Positions 9,629 through 18,168 of a DNA stretch of 64,000 bases are shown here, piece by piece. The number at the start of each line of letters is the position of its first letter. Position 1 is the stretch's first letter. The translations under genes were made by a program, and so were the position numbers. Under the pieces are notes generated by a model that was given only the letters and a program-made list of their open reading frames with translations, did not search any database and had not been told where the DNA came from. The DNA comes from a virus. The stretch covers positions 1-64,000 of IMG/VR virus record IMGVR_UViG_3300037010_000365, one strand, 5' to 3'.

Positions 9629-10065
9629 CCCTTCCACATTTAACTATTTACGCTGATAACCTGCCACCTAATGTTGGCGGTACGGCTCAAGGCCCCTTAG
9701 TCAAGATTCGACCTAAGTACAAAAACGATGAGAGTATTCATGCCCATGAGTATATGCATGTCAAGCAGTGGTACAAAGTATTAGCCGCTTGGGCATTGTT
9801 CTCTGTACTATTGGTTGTGGGAACTTATGATAGCTTAGGTTATTCCTTAGCTCCTTTAATTTTTGCTGGTATTGGTGTGGATGGATTACTTTATAAGTTT
9901 GTGCGTAGCTACCGATTAGAGATGGAAGCACAGGCATATGCTGAACAAGTTAAAGCAGGTGCTAGCTTAGATGATATGGCATATAGATTAATTGCAAATG
10001 ATTACTACAAACTAGGTATCACGCAAGAACAAGCCAAAGAGGAGATTCAACGATGGTTGAATTGA
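9625..10065 (+). CDS. HExxH putative membrane zinc metallopeptidase, copy 2
   Basis: A 146-residue paralogue of the protein at 5332-5766. HEYMHVKQW near residue 41 keeps the HExxH signature, two hydrophobic segments span ~55-95, and EMEAQAYAEQ could provide the third zinc ligand. The last ~45 residues are nearly identical to copy 1 at the DNA level (AAGTTAAAGCAGGTGCTAGC shared), indicating recent duplication or gene conversion. An AGAGGAG ribosome-binding site near its 3' end serves a short downstream frame. Confidence 0.6.
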   Translation: MTLPHLTIYADNLPPNVGGTAQGPLVKIRPKYKNDESIHAHEYMHVKQWYKVLAAWALFSVLLVVGTYDSLGYSLAPLIFAGIGVDGLLYKFVRSYRLEMEAQAYAEQVKAGASLDDMAYRLIANDYYKLGITQEQAKEEIQRWLN

Positions 10066-10124
10066 TGCGCCAAGCATTTGATGTAATCGAAATGAAGGTG
10101 TTGATGAAGAATTTAGAATTATAA
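10053..10124 (+). pseudogene. Truncated gene start fused to a duplicated gp8 3' fragment
   Basis: A good AGAGGAG site leads to an ATG at 10053 (MVELMRQAFDVIE...), but from about 10092 the DNA switches to a copy of the gp8-gene 3' end read in another frame and stops at 10124. This looks like a recombination junction that destroyed the third gene of the peptidase module. Confidence 0.5.
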
Positions 10125-10245
10125 TAGGTAAATATAATATACAAATTACTTTTGACAAAGCATATTATTAAGTATACTGGACCGTTGATTGGAAGAATAA
10201 ATACAATGAGTTTATTAGATAAAATGGAAAATATTATTGTTGTTA
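10092..10245 (+). repeat. Degenerate copy of the gp8 3' end / fibre 5' end (7118-7272)
   Basis: ATGAAGGTGTTGATGAAGAA at 10092 repeats the gp8-like gene end at 7119. This is followed by a decayed start of the fibre gene, including TGGAAGAATAAATACAA and TTAGATAAAATGG, both also present at 7220-7262. Stops and indels show that it is no longer coding. The 90 bases up to the next gene hold nothing recognised. Confidence 0.75.
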
Positions 10246-10335
10246 TTAATTACAATAATATTGCGCTTCCAAATGATAATGGTAGTTATGATTTAATGAT
10301 AACGCCTACTATACCAAACTAAACAGGTGCAATAA

Positions 10336-11316
10336 ATGAGTACTCAGATCATAACAAGAACAGATAAAGGCGCAGAGCTAACCTTTACTGAAATGGATAG
10401 CAATTTTTTAAATTTAAAAGATGCTATCGATAATATTAGTCCTAATACTATTTTATCTGCGATTAGAACAGTCGGCGGGGTTGGTAGCGGTTTAAACGCT
10501 GAGTTCTTAGATGGTGTGCCGTTAACAAGCCTTCAACCGCATACAGTATCAGGTAATAATGTTGTAATCACACAATTGAATAGCTCGAAATGGATGTTCA
10601 ATCAAGATGAAACATTAACTGGTTTAATCAAAATCAATATAGCTAGCTTGTATGCTAAGACTTTGTCTGGTGGTATGTGTGTGCGCATAACTCAAAATAG
10701 TACATCTGATGGGGTATACCCGGACTTTAACCTTTATATTTCAGGTAATTGGAGCAGCTCAGATCATGCTTGGCATAATACAGAAGCTATTAATCATAAC
10801 GCAGCAGGTCAAAGCTTAAGTGTTAGATTTGCAACTGACGGGTTAGACGCTTTTATTTTAATTGGTAATACTAATACTGTTTGGAATTATCCAAGAGTTG
10901 TTATTGAAAATATAACTTCGAATGCAATTATTGTTGATTATACTCCTGATTTTAGCATCTCAGCCATTACGGATCTTACTGGTATAACGACTAGTAGCTC
11001 AATTAACGTTGCATCTGTTACGTCGAGCGCACCTGTTACAGTTACTGTTAGCAAGTATGCTGTTGGCGCTTTTGATAAGTATATTATCAATAACAATACT
11101 GGTACTGTTACCGTTACATTACCAGACGCAACTAACCATTCTGGTAGAGAATTGCATTTTAAAAATGTGCAAGCGCAATCAATTGTATCTAACGCTTCGA
11201 ATGTTTGTAGTATTTCGTACATCACACCAGCTACTAGCATCTTGGCCGCTGTGTTAGGTAAGTGGGCAGTTATGGTTTCTGACGGTACTAACTGGATTAT
11301 TATGAATGCCAACTAA
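10336..11316 (+). CDS. Tail fibre / adhesin protein
   Basis: A 326-residue protein starting STQIITRTDKGAELTFTEMDSNFLNLKDAI, an N-terminal motif found in many phage fibres that attach to the baseplate or to a longer fibre. Residues ~40-65 (GGVGSGLNAEFLDGVPL) are a fibre shaft motif. The remainder is beta-rich with a TVTLPDATNHSGRELHFKN block near residue 265, typical of fibre tips. Likely a receptor-binding or accessory fibre. It follows the decayed duplication and may be the current occupant of that slot. Confidence 0.6.
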   Translation: MSTQIITRTDKGAELTFTEMDSNFLNLKDAIDNISPNTILSAIRTVGGVGSGLNAEFLDGVPLTSLQPHTVSGNNVVITQLNSSKWMFNQDETLTGLIKINIASLYAKTLSGGMCVRITQNSTSDGVYPDFNLYISGNWSSSDHAWHNTEAINHNAAGQSLSVRFATDGLDAFILIGNTNTVWNYPRVVIENITSNAIIVDYTPDFSISAITDLTGITTSSSINVASVTSSAPVTVTVSKYAVGAFDKYIINNNTGTVTVTLPDATNHSGRELHFKNVQAQSIVSNASNVCSISYITPATSILAAVLGKWAVMVSDGTNWIIMNAN

Positions 11317-11337
11317 TGAATATGATAAAGATGGTTA

Positions 11338-11553
11338 ATGAATAACCCTCAATGTAGATGGCATGATGCTGATACTATTGTTGGTGCTGAACATGAGATC
11401 AACACTGATGGCGCCTTAAAGTTAGATAGAAAAGCTGATTTAGTTAATAGTAACCATATTTTAAAGTATTACATGAATTACGATCAAGATAATACTCAAA
11501 TTATCGTGCAGAGATTCGAGTGGCGCAATGAAATAAGAGAATTAACTGATTAA
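11338..11553 (+). CDS. Small hypothetical protein in fibre locus
   Basis: A 71-residue protein beginning 21 bases after the fibre gene with only a weak GATGG site. It is charged, with no membrane segment; WHDADTIVGAEHEINTDG and QIIVQRFEWRNEIREL are its clearest features. No family recognised. Codon use and spacing fit a real gene, but expression support is weak. Confidence 0.35.
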   Translation: MNNPQCRWHDADTIVGAEHEINTDGALKLDRKADLVNSNHILKYYMNYDQDNTQIIVQRFEWRNEIRELTD

Positions 11554-11561
11554 ATAATTCT

Positions 11562-11569
11562 TATAAATA
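11562..11569 (+). promoter_or_regulatory. T4-type late promoter
   Basis: TATAAATA 46 bases before the gene at 11616. Confidence 0.7.
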
Positions 11570-11615
11570 CAAATGTAACATAACACAATAAACATAACAA
11601 ATAAAGGAAATTATA

Positions 11616-12014
11616 ATGGCAACTTCTAATGCGTTTAGCGATTATGCAGAAAATGCTGTACTAAATCACGTATTTGGTGCAACAGCGTTTGTGCAACCGG
11701 TTAGATACCTAGGTTTATTCACTGCGGCTCCAACTGATGCAGCTGGTTCTGGTACTGAGATTCTTACAGGTTCATGGTACGTTCGAAAGATTATCACTTT
11801 TGATCCTGCGGTAAATGGAACGGTATCTAACAGTGCGACTATTGATTATGGTCAAGTAACTGGTTCAGCTGTTACTATCACTAACTGGGCCATCTTTGAT
11901 GCAGTTACTGGTGGTAATATGATTGCTTACGGCGACTTCGGTGGCGGCCAAACGGCTTCTCCAGGTAACAACGTAGTTATTAAAAACAACACCATCTCTT
12001 TCACACTTAACTAA
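11616..12014 (+). CDS. Virion-associated protein of the fibre locus
   Basis: A 132-residue protein with AAAGGA and its own late promoter. It starts ATSNAFSDYAENAVLNHVFG and continues VRYLGLFTAAPTDAAGSG..EI, a pattern shared by many small phage tail proteins described only as structural. It is beta-rich and ends in an Asn/Thr-rich strand. A separate late promoter and the GLFTAAP motif support a virion role; the exact position in the particle is unknown. Confidence 0.55.
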   Translation: MATSNAFSDYAENAVLNHVFGATAFVQPVRYLGLFTAAPTDAAGSGTEILTGSWYVRKIITFDPAVNGTVSNSATIDYGQVTGSAVTITNWAIFDAVTGGNMIAYGDFGGGQTASPGNNVVIKNNTISFTLN

Positions 12015-12031
12015 AATAAGCTGTTAGTTAT

Positions 12032-13192
12032 ATGATACTCAACGGATCCACTCTAAACCAGGCAACACTTAACGGTTTGAGTGGGTCTTTTGTTTTAGAA
12101 TTAATATCTCAAAATACGTCAGCCGATTTAATATCTGAAGCTTCGTTGTATGTTGCGACAGTGTTACATGGAACCGCTCCAGCTACACTTTCATCTTCAG
12201 GTATATTATATATATCAACTAACTTGAGATCGTTAAGCCGTGCGACTCTTGTTTCATCAGGCGAATGGTCAACAGTATCAAGGCTATCAGGTAGTTCATC
12301 AGCGTCATTAACTTCTTATGGTTCATTGCGTGTTGAAGCTGCACTTTCTGGTTCGTCCTTAAGCAATCTATCGTCTACCGGTAAGTTGGAAGTTAATACA
12401 AGACTATCAAGCAGATCAACCGCGTCATTAACATCTTCAGCTTCATTGAAAGTCGGGGTGGAGTTGGTAGCTAGAGATGCTCAAGGATCATTAACTTCTT
12501 CGGGTTCGTTGAGAGTTGAATCAAGACTATCAGGCATAAGTTCTGCTAGATTAGATAGCAATGGTGCTATTATCACTGTTGCTTATCCACAAGCAACGGT
12601 GTCTTACGCTGAATTAGGCTCTTCTGGCGTTGTAACGATGAACGCTAACCTAATATCTAATCCAATAGCGTCTCTATCTAGTAGCGCATCTCTGAGTGTT
12701 GAATCAAGACTATCAGGTAGTTCAATATCTTCATTAACTTCTTCAAGTTTTATAACTATTGAAGAAAGATTGGTAGCTATCGATGTTCAAGGATCATTAA
12801 CTTCTTCGGGTTCGTTGAGAGTTGAAACTGCGCTTTCTGGTTCATCTTTCAGCAATATATCATCTACAGGTAAGTTAGCGGTTGAATCAAGACTATCAGG
12901 TGCGAGTTCATCTAGATTGGACAGTAATGGTATTGTATGCATAAAGGTTGCGTTATCAGGCCATTCTAGTTCTATCCTGGATTCAATCGGGGGTATTGGT
13001 GTTTACACTGTTTTGAATGCAACACCAACTAATATTAGCTTGGACAGTTCATGCGAATTATTAGTATATACAAATCTTGAAGCAGGATTATCTACATTAA
13101 ATATAACAAGTGAAGGTAGGTTCGGTGTGCTTAACCAATCATTATCTGATATCGTAATAATAGTTAATAAAAAAGAGGATATATATTGGTAA
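12032..13192 (+). CDS. Serine-rich repeat protein, probable fibre shaft
   Basis: A 386-residue protein built largely from repeats of about 24 residues of the form LSGSSxSxLTSSGSLRVExR, running from ~35 to ~340. At DNA level the units TCAAGACTATCAGG and TCATTAACTTCTTCGGGTTC recur, so units have been copied recently. The alternating Ser/hydrophobic pattern fits a beta-solenoid or triple beta-spiral shaft. It begins 17 bases after the previous gene without a strong ribosome-binding site, and its 3' end overlaps the next gene. Function by context: tail fibre or decoration. Confidence 0.5.
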   Translation: MILNGSTLNQATLNGLSGSFVLELISQNTSADLISEASLYVATVLHGTAPATLSSSGILYISTNLRSLSRATLVSSGEWSTVSRLSGSSSASLTSYGSLRVEAALSGSSLSNLSSTGKLEVNTRLSSRSTASLTSSASLKVGVELVARDAQGSLTSSGSLRVESRLSGISSARLDSNGAIITVAYPQATVSYAELGSSGVVTMNANLISNPIASLSSSASLSVESRLSGSSISSLTSSSFITIEERLVAIDVQGSLTSSGSLRVETALSGSSFSNISSTGKLAVESRLSGASSSRLDSNGIVCIKVALSGHSSSILDSIGGIGVYTVLNATPTNISLDSSCELLVYTNLEAGLSTLNITSEGRFGVLNQSLSDIVIIVNKKEDIYW

Positions 13193-13461
13193 TCGCAAAC
13201 ATAACTCAGCAACCTATAGAGAAGCAAGATTACGATGTTAACTACAAGCTGTGGTTAGCCCCAGGCGATGCTATACTTACAGCAACAGCTAATGTGAATG
13301 TTGCTGGTTTAACTATCGACATTCTACCTCTTGATTCAAGAGTCAAGTTATGGATATACGGTGGGGTGAATGGCGCAAAATATAAGATCGAGTTGACAGT
13401 TACTACGGTTGGTGGTAGAGTTAAGCAAGACGAAATTAATGTTAGGATTAGGGAAGTATAA
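13186..13461 (+). CDS. Small Ig-like-fold tail protein
   Basis: A 91-residue protein. Its start is TTG at 13186, preceded by AAGAGG at 13174-13178 inside the previous gene and overlapping that gene's stop. The sequence IANITQQPIEKQDYDVNYKLW...YGGVNGAKYKIELTVTT is a beta-sandwich pattern often placed just before fibre genes in phages. Its stop overlaps the ATG of the next fibre gene (TAATG), so the two are translationally coupled. It may be an adaptor or decoration protein of that fibre. Confidence 0.5.
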   Translation: MVIANITQQPIEKQDYDVNYKLWLAPGDAILTATANVNVAGLTIDILPLDSRVKLWIYGGVNGAKYKIELTVTTVGGRVKQDEINVRIREV

Positions 13462-15476
13462 TGAAATCACTTTTTACGAATAATGTATCAACTACACTAT
13501 TATCGCATATATCACAAACAGACACAACCATAGCTGTTTTAAATGCAGATAATATGCCTCAGCCTGGGTCGGATACTAATTTCTTCTTAACCATTGTTGA
13601 AGTTACCTATGGGTTGGAAACTAACTGGGAGATCGTTGAGGTTGTTTCGCGCTCTGGTGCAACTTTAACTGTAAATCGTGGTGTGGAAGGTACTTTAGCT
13701 AGAGCTTGGGATGCAGGCACTAAAGTTGAATTACGGCTGACTGCGGGTGTTGTTAATTACATTAATCAGCAGTTATTGTTAAAACAACCGGTTGAGTCTG
13801 GTTTAACAAGTATTTCTAGCTTACCTAACATAGTTGGTTTGGTAAAGAAAGCAACTGACGGTTCGTTTGTTCTAGATACAACTCTGTATACAGTAAATCA
13901 ATCGGATTCATACCTGTTGGCTAGAGAAAACCATACTGGTGTACAACCAATATCATCTGTTTCATCGCTACAAGGAGCGCTTGACACCTTAGCGGCTAAT
14001 GACAACTTAAAAGCCCCGCTGGCGTCACCTGCTTTAACAGGTACACCAACAGCGCCTACAGCTACAGCAGGTACAAATACAACTCAACTGGCTACTACTG
14101 AATTTGTGACTGCAGCAGATAACTTGCTATTATCAAACCACGTTAGCGCAGCAGACCCTCACCCGCAATACACCACTGCTGCGGAACTTGAGACTCGAAT
14201 AGCTGCGCTAGTAGCGTCTGCCCCAGCTGAGTTAGACACGCTTAACGAGATTGCAGTCGCAATTGGCAATGACCCTAATTTTGCAACAACTATGACTAAT
14301 GCCCTAGCTACAAAAGCGCCGCTGGCGTCACCTGCTTTAACAGGTACACCAACAGCGCCTACAGCTACAGCAGGTACAAATACAACTCAACTGGCTACTA
14401 CTGAATTTGTAACAACTGCTGACAACTTAAAAGCGCCGCTGGCGTCACCTGCTTTAACAGGTACGCCTACAGCGCCTACAGCTACAGCAGGTACAAGCAC
14501 CACACAACTAGCTACTACTGCTTTTGTTGTAGGCGAAAAAGGTGGTAGATTAAATTATTTAATTAACGGTAACTTTGATAAATGGGATTACGCTACAAGC
14601 CAGACTTCTACAGGATATAATTCGGATAATAGATGGCAAAACGGTCATAGTGGCTCAACAAAAACGCATTCGCAACAAACATGTGGTGATACAGAAAGAG
14701 CATTGTTCAATGCTATGTATTTTAGTAGAACATCAGTATCTAGTGTAGCAGGTACAGGGAATTGGGTTTCTAAGTGGCAAAGTATTGAGGACGTTAATAT
14801 ATTAGCGCGTAAAACTATAACGGTGTCATTCTGGGCTAAAGCAGACGCTAGTAGGAATATGGCTATTGAGTTTTTACAGGGATTTGGTACTGGAGGAAGT
14901 CCAAGTGCATCGGTTTTAAGTATTGGCTCTCAACTAGTAGCTTTAACTACAACGTGGCAGAAGAAAACCATTACAGTTGCTATTCCGTCTATTGTTGGTA
15001 AAACGATTGGAACAGCTGGTGTGCAAACTACAAATACCGGATTAGTATTTTGGTTTGATGCTGGTAGTGACCTTAATTCTCGTACAGCTAACTTGGGACA
15101 ACAGTCTGGCACATTCGATATTGCTCAAGTCAAGATTGAAGACGGTTCAGTTGCAACCAATGGTTGGCACCCATACGATGGTATATTTGGTGGAGAAATT
15201 ACAGCGTGTCAAAGATATTATGAAATAACACAAGTTGGTATTTTAGCAGCATTAACTGCGAACGGCTCTGCTTTTGGCGGAATTTGTAACTACACACGAA
15301 AAAGAATTGTACCGACAGTTACTTATTTAGCTGATGTAAATACATACAATTTCGCAACGGGCGCAGCAAATATTGATATTGTTGGAGTCACTTCATTAAG
15401 GGCATATAAGACAACGACTGCTGCTACCGGCCAGGGCTATTGGGAATCTAGTATATCTGTATCGGCAGAATTATAA
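13461..15476 (+). CDS. Long tail fibre protein with shaft repeats and shared tip domain
   Basis: A 671-residue protein. Residues 1-110 form an attachment domain (SLFTNNVSTTLLSHI...WEIVEVVSRSGATLTVNRG) common in phage fibres. ASPALTGTPTAPTATAGTNT occurs three times (near 190, 285 and 325), and SAADPHPQYTT near 230 is a classic fibre motif. From ~350 on, GGRLNYLINGNFDKWDYA opens the same tip domain as the fibre at 7158-8828, with divergence at the extreme C-terminus, where receptor specificity would lie. Start coupled to the upstream gene by TAATG. Confidence 0.75.
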   Translation: MKSLFTNNVSTTLLSHISQTDTTIAVLNADNMPQPGSDTNFFLTIVEVTYGLETNWEIVEVVSRSGATLTVNRGVEGTLARAWDAGTKVELRLTAGVVNYINQQLLLKQPVESGLTSISSLPNIVGLVKKATDGSFVLDTTLYTVNQSDSYLLARENHTGVQPISSVSSLQGALDTLAANDNLKAPLASPALTGTPTAPTATAGTNTTQLATTEFVTAADNLLLSNHVSAADPHPQYTTAAELETRIAALVASAPAELDTLNEIAVAIGNDPNFATTMTNALATKAPLASPALTGTPTAPTATAGTNTTQLATTEFVTTADNLKAPLASPALTGTPTAPTATAGTSTTQLATTAFVVGEKGGRLNYLINGNFDKWDYATSQTSTGYNSDNRWQNGHSGSTKTHSQQTCGDTERALFNAMYFSRTSVSSVAGTGNWVSKWQSIEDVNILARKTITVSFWAKADASRNMAIEFLQGFGTGGSPSASVLSIGSQLVALTTTWQKKTITVAIPSIVGKTIGTAGVQTTNTGLVFWFDAGSDLNSRTANLGQQSGTFDIAQVKIEDGSVATNGWHPYDGIFGGEITACQRYYEITQVGILAALTANGSAFGGICNYTRKRIVPTVTYLADVNTYNFATGAANIDIVGVTSLRAYKTTTAATGQGYWESSISVSAEL

Positions 15477-15489
15477 AAAGGATTAAACA

Positions 15490-15918
15490 ATGTTAAATGC
15501 AATTGAAATCACATCAGTTAAAATCCAACCTAACGGTTGGTTATTAAATGGGAATATGACAGTTCCTGACGTTGCTAGTAATAAAGAACGAGAAGCTATT
15601 ATGGTTTGGATTGCGGCAGGGAATACTCCTCTTCAGCCAGACGCGCCAACCCAAGACCAACTCATCCAACAAGCCAAGGGAGCTGTTTATGCTTTGCTTG
15701 ACAAAACTGCCAAGCAATACGACTACCGCGACTTCGCAGAGGTATCACAGTTTGTAAATAGTAATGTATGGAAAGCAGAAGCAGATGGATTACTAGCATG
15801 GCAAGATACGGTTTGGACTAACGCTTACAAGTTACTAAAAAAGCATATTACAAGTGTTGATGACTTTGTGGCACAGTTGCCGAAGTTTGTTTCTAAAGCA
15901 GCAAGTATCCAGCAGTAG
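15490..15918 (+). CDS. Fibre-associated protein, possible tail fibre assembly factor, copy 2
   Basis: A 142-residue paralogue of the protein at 8842-9258: it begins MLNAIEITSVKIQPNGWLLNG and keeps QYDYRDFAEVSQFV and WKAEADGLLAWQDTVW. It starts 13 bases after a fibre gene that also shares its tip domain with the first fibre, which supports a fibre chaperone, cap or specificity role. No catalytic motif. Function inferred only from gene pairing. Confidence 0.5.
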   Translation: MLNAIEITSVKIQPNGWLLNGNMTVPDVASNKEREAIMVWIAAGNTPLQPDAPTQDQLIQQAKGAVYALLDKTAKQYDYRDFAEVSQFVNSNVWKAEADGLLAWQDTVWTNAYKLLKKHITSVDDFVAQLPKFVSKAASIQQ

Positions 15919-16005
15919 CCATCCGCTATCATAGGGTAAAGACGAGCCACCTTGCTAAACAGGGTGGTAACTGAAACGACAATAATAGTTAATATCTAAA
16001 CGGTA

Positions 16006-16032
16006 AAGAATAGCCACGTATTGGCTATTCTT
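16006..16032 (+). terminator. Hairpin after the fibre operon, probable terminator or processing site
   Basis: AAGAATAGCCA (16006-16016) pairs perfectly with TGGCTATTCTT (16022-16032) around a 5-base loop. No long U-run follows, so Rho-independent termination is uncertain. A second hairpin, CCACCTTG...CAGGGTGG, lies at ~15950-15968. Both stems follow the same GGTAAAGA..AGCCAC core, suggesting a duplicated element. Confidence 0.5.
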
Positions 16033-16095
16033 ACATGTGGATGTTAATATTAATTTGCTTACTATATGAGTAAATTAATATTGAATCGATGTATC

Positions 16096-16103
16096 TATAA
16101 ATA
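16096..16103 (+). promoter_or_regulatory. T4-type late promoter
   Basis: TATAAATA 24 bases before the holin-like gene, giving the lysis genes their own late transcript. Confidence 0.75.
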
Positions 16104-16126
16104 ATAAAATTACACGGAGAATGTAA

Positions 16127-16402
16127 ATGGATAAAAGATTACTATTGTTGCTTATACCTGCTATCGCTATATTAGCGTTTGATTTGCCAATCTTGTTGAC
16201 TCTTGGGTATTCAATGGCTGCTATGTTGTTGATCGCAGCTGTATCACATCTTACAAGAAAAATAATTTTCCCTTATGTTGATATGGGCGTTTTTGCAGAG
16301 AAAGCGCTTCAGACCGCTAATGGAGCTGGCTTCGTGTTTGTGGGTGTAAGCTTTATAATTGGTATGATGATTTTAGGCTCTGCAATATGGCTGTCGCACT
16401 AA
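16127..16402 (+). CDS. Holin-like membrane protein
   Basis: A 91-residue protein with a GGAGA site. Hydrophobic segments span about 3-24, 26-44 and 66-88, separated by a short charged stretch (HLTRKIIFPYVDMGVF). This is the size and topology of many holins. It overlaps the next gene, an SLT-fold lysozyme, by 16 bases, the usual holin/endolysin pairing. It would form inner-membrane lesions that time lysis. Family not recognised by sequence, so the call rests on topology and neighbour. Confidence 0.55.
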   Translation: MDKRLLLLLIPAIAILAFDLPILLTLGYSMAAMLLIAAVSHLTRKIIFPYVDMGVFAEKALQTANGAGFVFVGVSFIIGMMILGSAIWLSH

Positions 16403-17022
16403 TACCATTGTTGGCTATTACTTATCTACCTATTCTACACGAAGAGCAGATTAAGCAATGGCCAACAGCGCCTTCAATTTCGTATCTAGCTGCGCAGATC
16501 GAGCAAGAAACTTGTGTATCCCTAAAGTCGTCAGGTTGTTGGAATCCTAGAACTGAGCTAAAGACTGATCGTGAATATGGGTTCGGTTTGAGCCAGATAA
16601 CAGTAACCAGTAAGTTTAATAACTTCCTTGAAGCTAAAAAGTGGGATAAAGCTCTTGCTGATTGGCAGTGGGAAGATAGATACAATCCGCATTATCAAAC
16701 AAGAGCTTTAGTTGTGTATATGAGAAACCTTAACAATCAAGTTAATGGAGCTTATGATATAAATAATCAATACGCATTTGCATTATCTGCTTATAATGGC
16801 GGTATGGGTGGTGTTATTAAAGATAGATCGCTCTGTAAAATGACGACTGGATGTGATTCTAGTTTATGGTGGGGTAACGTTGAGAATACTAGTCTGAAAG
16901 CAAAAATTGCGGTTAATGGGTATGGTCAAAGTTTCTTTCAGATAAATAGAGGATATGTTGTAAATATAATGAATGTACGCTATAAAAAGTACGATGAATA
17001 CCTAAATATTAAAATAGAATGA
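16387..17022 (+). CDS. SLT-type transglycosylase, probable endolysin
   Basis: A 211-residue protein with a hydrophobic N-terminus (AVALIPLLAITYLPIL) that could be a signal-anchor. Residues ~35-42 (AAQIEQET) carry the catalytic Glu of the soluble lytic transglycosylase fold, followed by EYGFGLSQIT (~63-72) and YAFALSAYNGGMGGV (~128-142), the conserved GLMQI- and AYNAG-type motifs. It would cleave peptidoglycan glycan strands. Four cysteines (CVSLKSSGC, CKMTTGC) suggest disulphides outside the cytoplasm, consistent with a signal-anchor-release endolysin. The start overlaps the holin-like gene. Confidence 0.75.
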   Translation: MAVALIPLLAITYLPILHEEQIKQWPTAPSISYLAAQIEQETCVSLKSSGCWNPRTELKTDREYGFGLSQITVTSKFNNFLEAKKWDKALADWQWEDRYNPHYQTRALVVYMRNLNNQVNGAYDINNQYAFALSAYNGGMGGVIKDRSLCKMTTGCDSSLWWGNVENTSLKAKIAVNGYGQSFFQINRGYVVNIMNVRYKKYDEYLNIKIE

Positions 17023-17038
17023 CGAGAATAATAACAAT

Positions 17039-17407
17039 ATGTCAGAAACATTAATATCTGATCGAAGAGTCGCTTCTGACCCTTACTTAGTTAATCGGTT
17101 ATCAGAGCTTGAACGCCGCATAGATAAAATCGACTTTACTCAATCTAACGCAGTTAGAGATCTTGATGAGCATGATAAAGAAATTAAAGCAGTTACTCAA
17201 GTCGCTGTTGAGCTGAAGCATGTAGTTGAGGCTTTTAAATTGTTTATAGATTCTCAGAAAGAAACTAATAAAATAGTAACTGAAGGCCTTAAGAAGTCAA
17301 CAGACTTTCAAAGCAGGTTTATCGTAGGTGGATCAATCATGTTTGTAATGTGGCAGATGTTTGGCGCTAAGTTATTCACCCTATTTACTGTGGCAGTGGC
17401 TCATTAA
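17039..17407 (+). CDS. Coiled-coil membrane protein, possible holin or antiholin
   Basis: A 122-residue protein: charged coiled-coil region at ~15-85 (SELERRIDKID..., VAVELKHVVEAFKLF) and a C-terminal hydrophobic segment ~95-120 (FIVGGSIMFVMWQMFGAKLFTLFTV). This N-in tail-anchored architecture is seen in some phage holins and lysis regulators. It lies in the lysis block between the lysozyme and another membrane protein. No family assigned. Confidence 0.5.
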   Translation: MSETLISDRRVASDPYLVNRLSELERRIDKIDFTQSNAVRDLDEHDKEIKAVTQVAVELKHVVEAFKLFIDSQKETNKIVTEGLKKSTDFQSRFIVGGSIMFVMWQMFGAKLFTLFTVAVAH

Positions 17408-17409
17408 TT

Positions 17410-17982
17410 ATGGAAGGATGTAAAATAGATCGTAGCGTCCACGACCTAGAAAGATCCATAAAAATACAAAAGTGGTTAGGCATTGTATTAACCTGGATGT
17501 TCTTAATATCGTTTACAACAGCTGTAGGAGTAGTTACTTATTGGAAACTTGAACCGGATCCATTGACAGTAACAGATACTGGTTCATGTTATAGTGTTTG
17601 CACAGAACGTCAATTCTCTTTCAGTAGACATGTTAAATCAACAAAAGACTTAAAGATATACATACAAAATAGATGGCATGATACCGATGGGTTCATGGAT
17701 TCAAATGACATTCCAGGTGAATTAGCACTTTCAAGTCCTGATTTTTATCCGTTGGGAGCTGGATTTGAAAATATAACGACTTTCGATAAACAAGTGCCAC
17801 ACACAATTCCAGTTGGGAATTACACGTACATTCCAAGTGCAACATATGAAGTCAATCCGCTTAAAACCATAACTAGACCTTTGCCTGCACAAAGTATACA
17901 AGTAGTGTGTGTGTTCAATGGGATGTTAAACCAAAATGATAATTACAGTAATATACGTTTGTTTACACATTATGGTGGGTAA
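17410..17982 (+). CDS. Membrane-anchored protein of unknown function in lysis block
   Basis: A 190-residue protein with one transmembrane segment at ~24-46 (LGIVLTWMFLISFTTAVGVV) and a ~140-residue domain probably exposed to the periplasm. CYSVC near residue 60 and a later cysteine could form disulphides. The start follows two bases after the previous stop, so it is probably co-translated. No enzyme motif seen. It may be a lysis regulator or superinfection-exclusion protein (inference from topology only). Confidence 0.4.
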   Translation: MEGCKIDRSVHDLERSIKIQKWLGIVLTWMFLISFTTAVGVVTYWKLEPDPLTVTDTGSCYSVCTERQFSFSRHVKSTKDLKIYIQNRWHDTDGFMDSNDIPGELALSSPDFYPLGAGFENITTFDKQVPHTIPVGNYTYIPSATYEVNPLKTITRPLPAQSIQVVCVFNGMLNQNDNYSNIRLFTHYGG

Positions 17983-18033
17983 ATTTACCTATTCAAATTG
18001 TTATTGATAATAACACTCAAGCTGAGGTATATA

Positions 18034-18168
18034 ATGCCTATTATGCAGTATGACAATAAACAATCAATTAATTTCATTGAGTATCAATACAACTCTTCGC
18101 TAGAGATGAATCCTGAGTGGTCTGGTAGTATTGCTGGGTGCATAATGCTATTGGCTATAAAACACTAA
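18034..18168 (+). CDS. Small hypothetical protein
   Basis: A 44-residue frame with a good GAGG site 7 bases before its ATG (MPIMQYDNKQSINFIEYQYN). Its TAA overlaps the ATG of the next frame (TAATG), suggesting translational coupling. Alternatively the two frames are one gene split by an indel, since the downstream frame is open back to a GTG at 18138. No family recognised. Confidence 0.4.
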   Translation: MPIMQYDNKQSINFIEYQYNSSLEMNPEWSGSIAGCIMLLAIKH

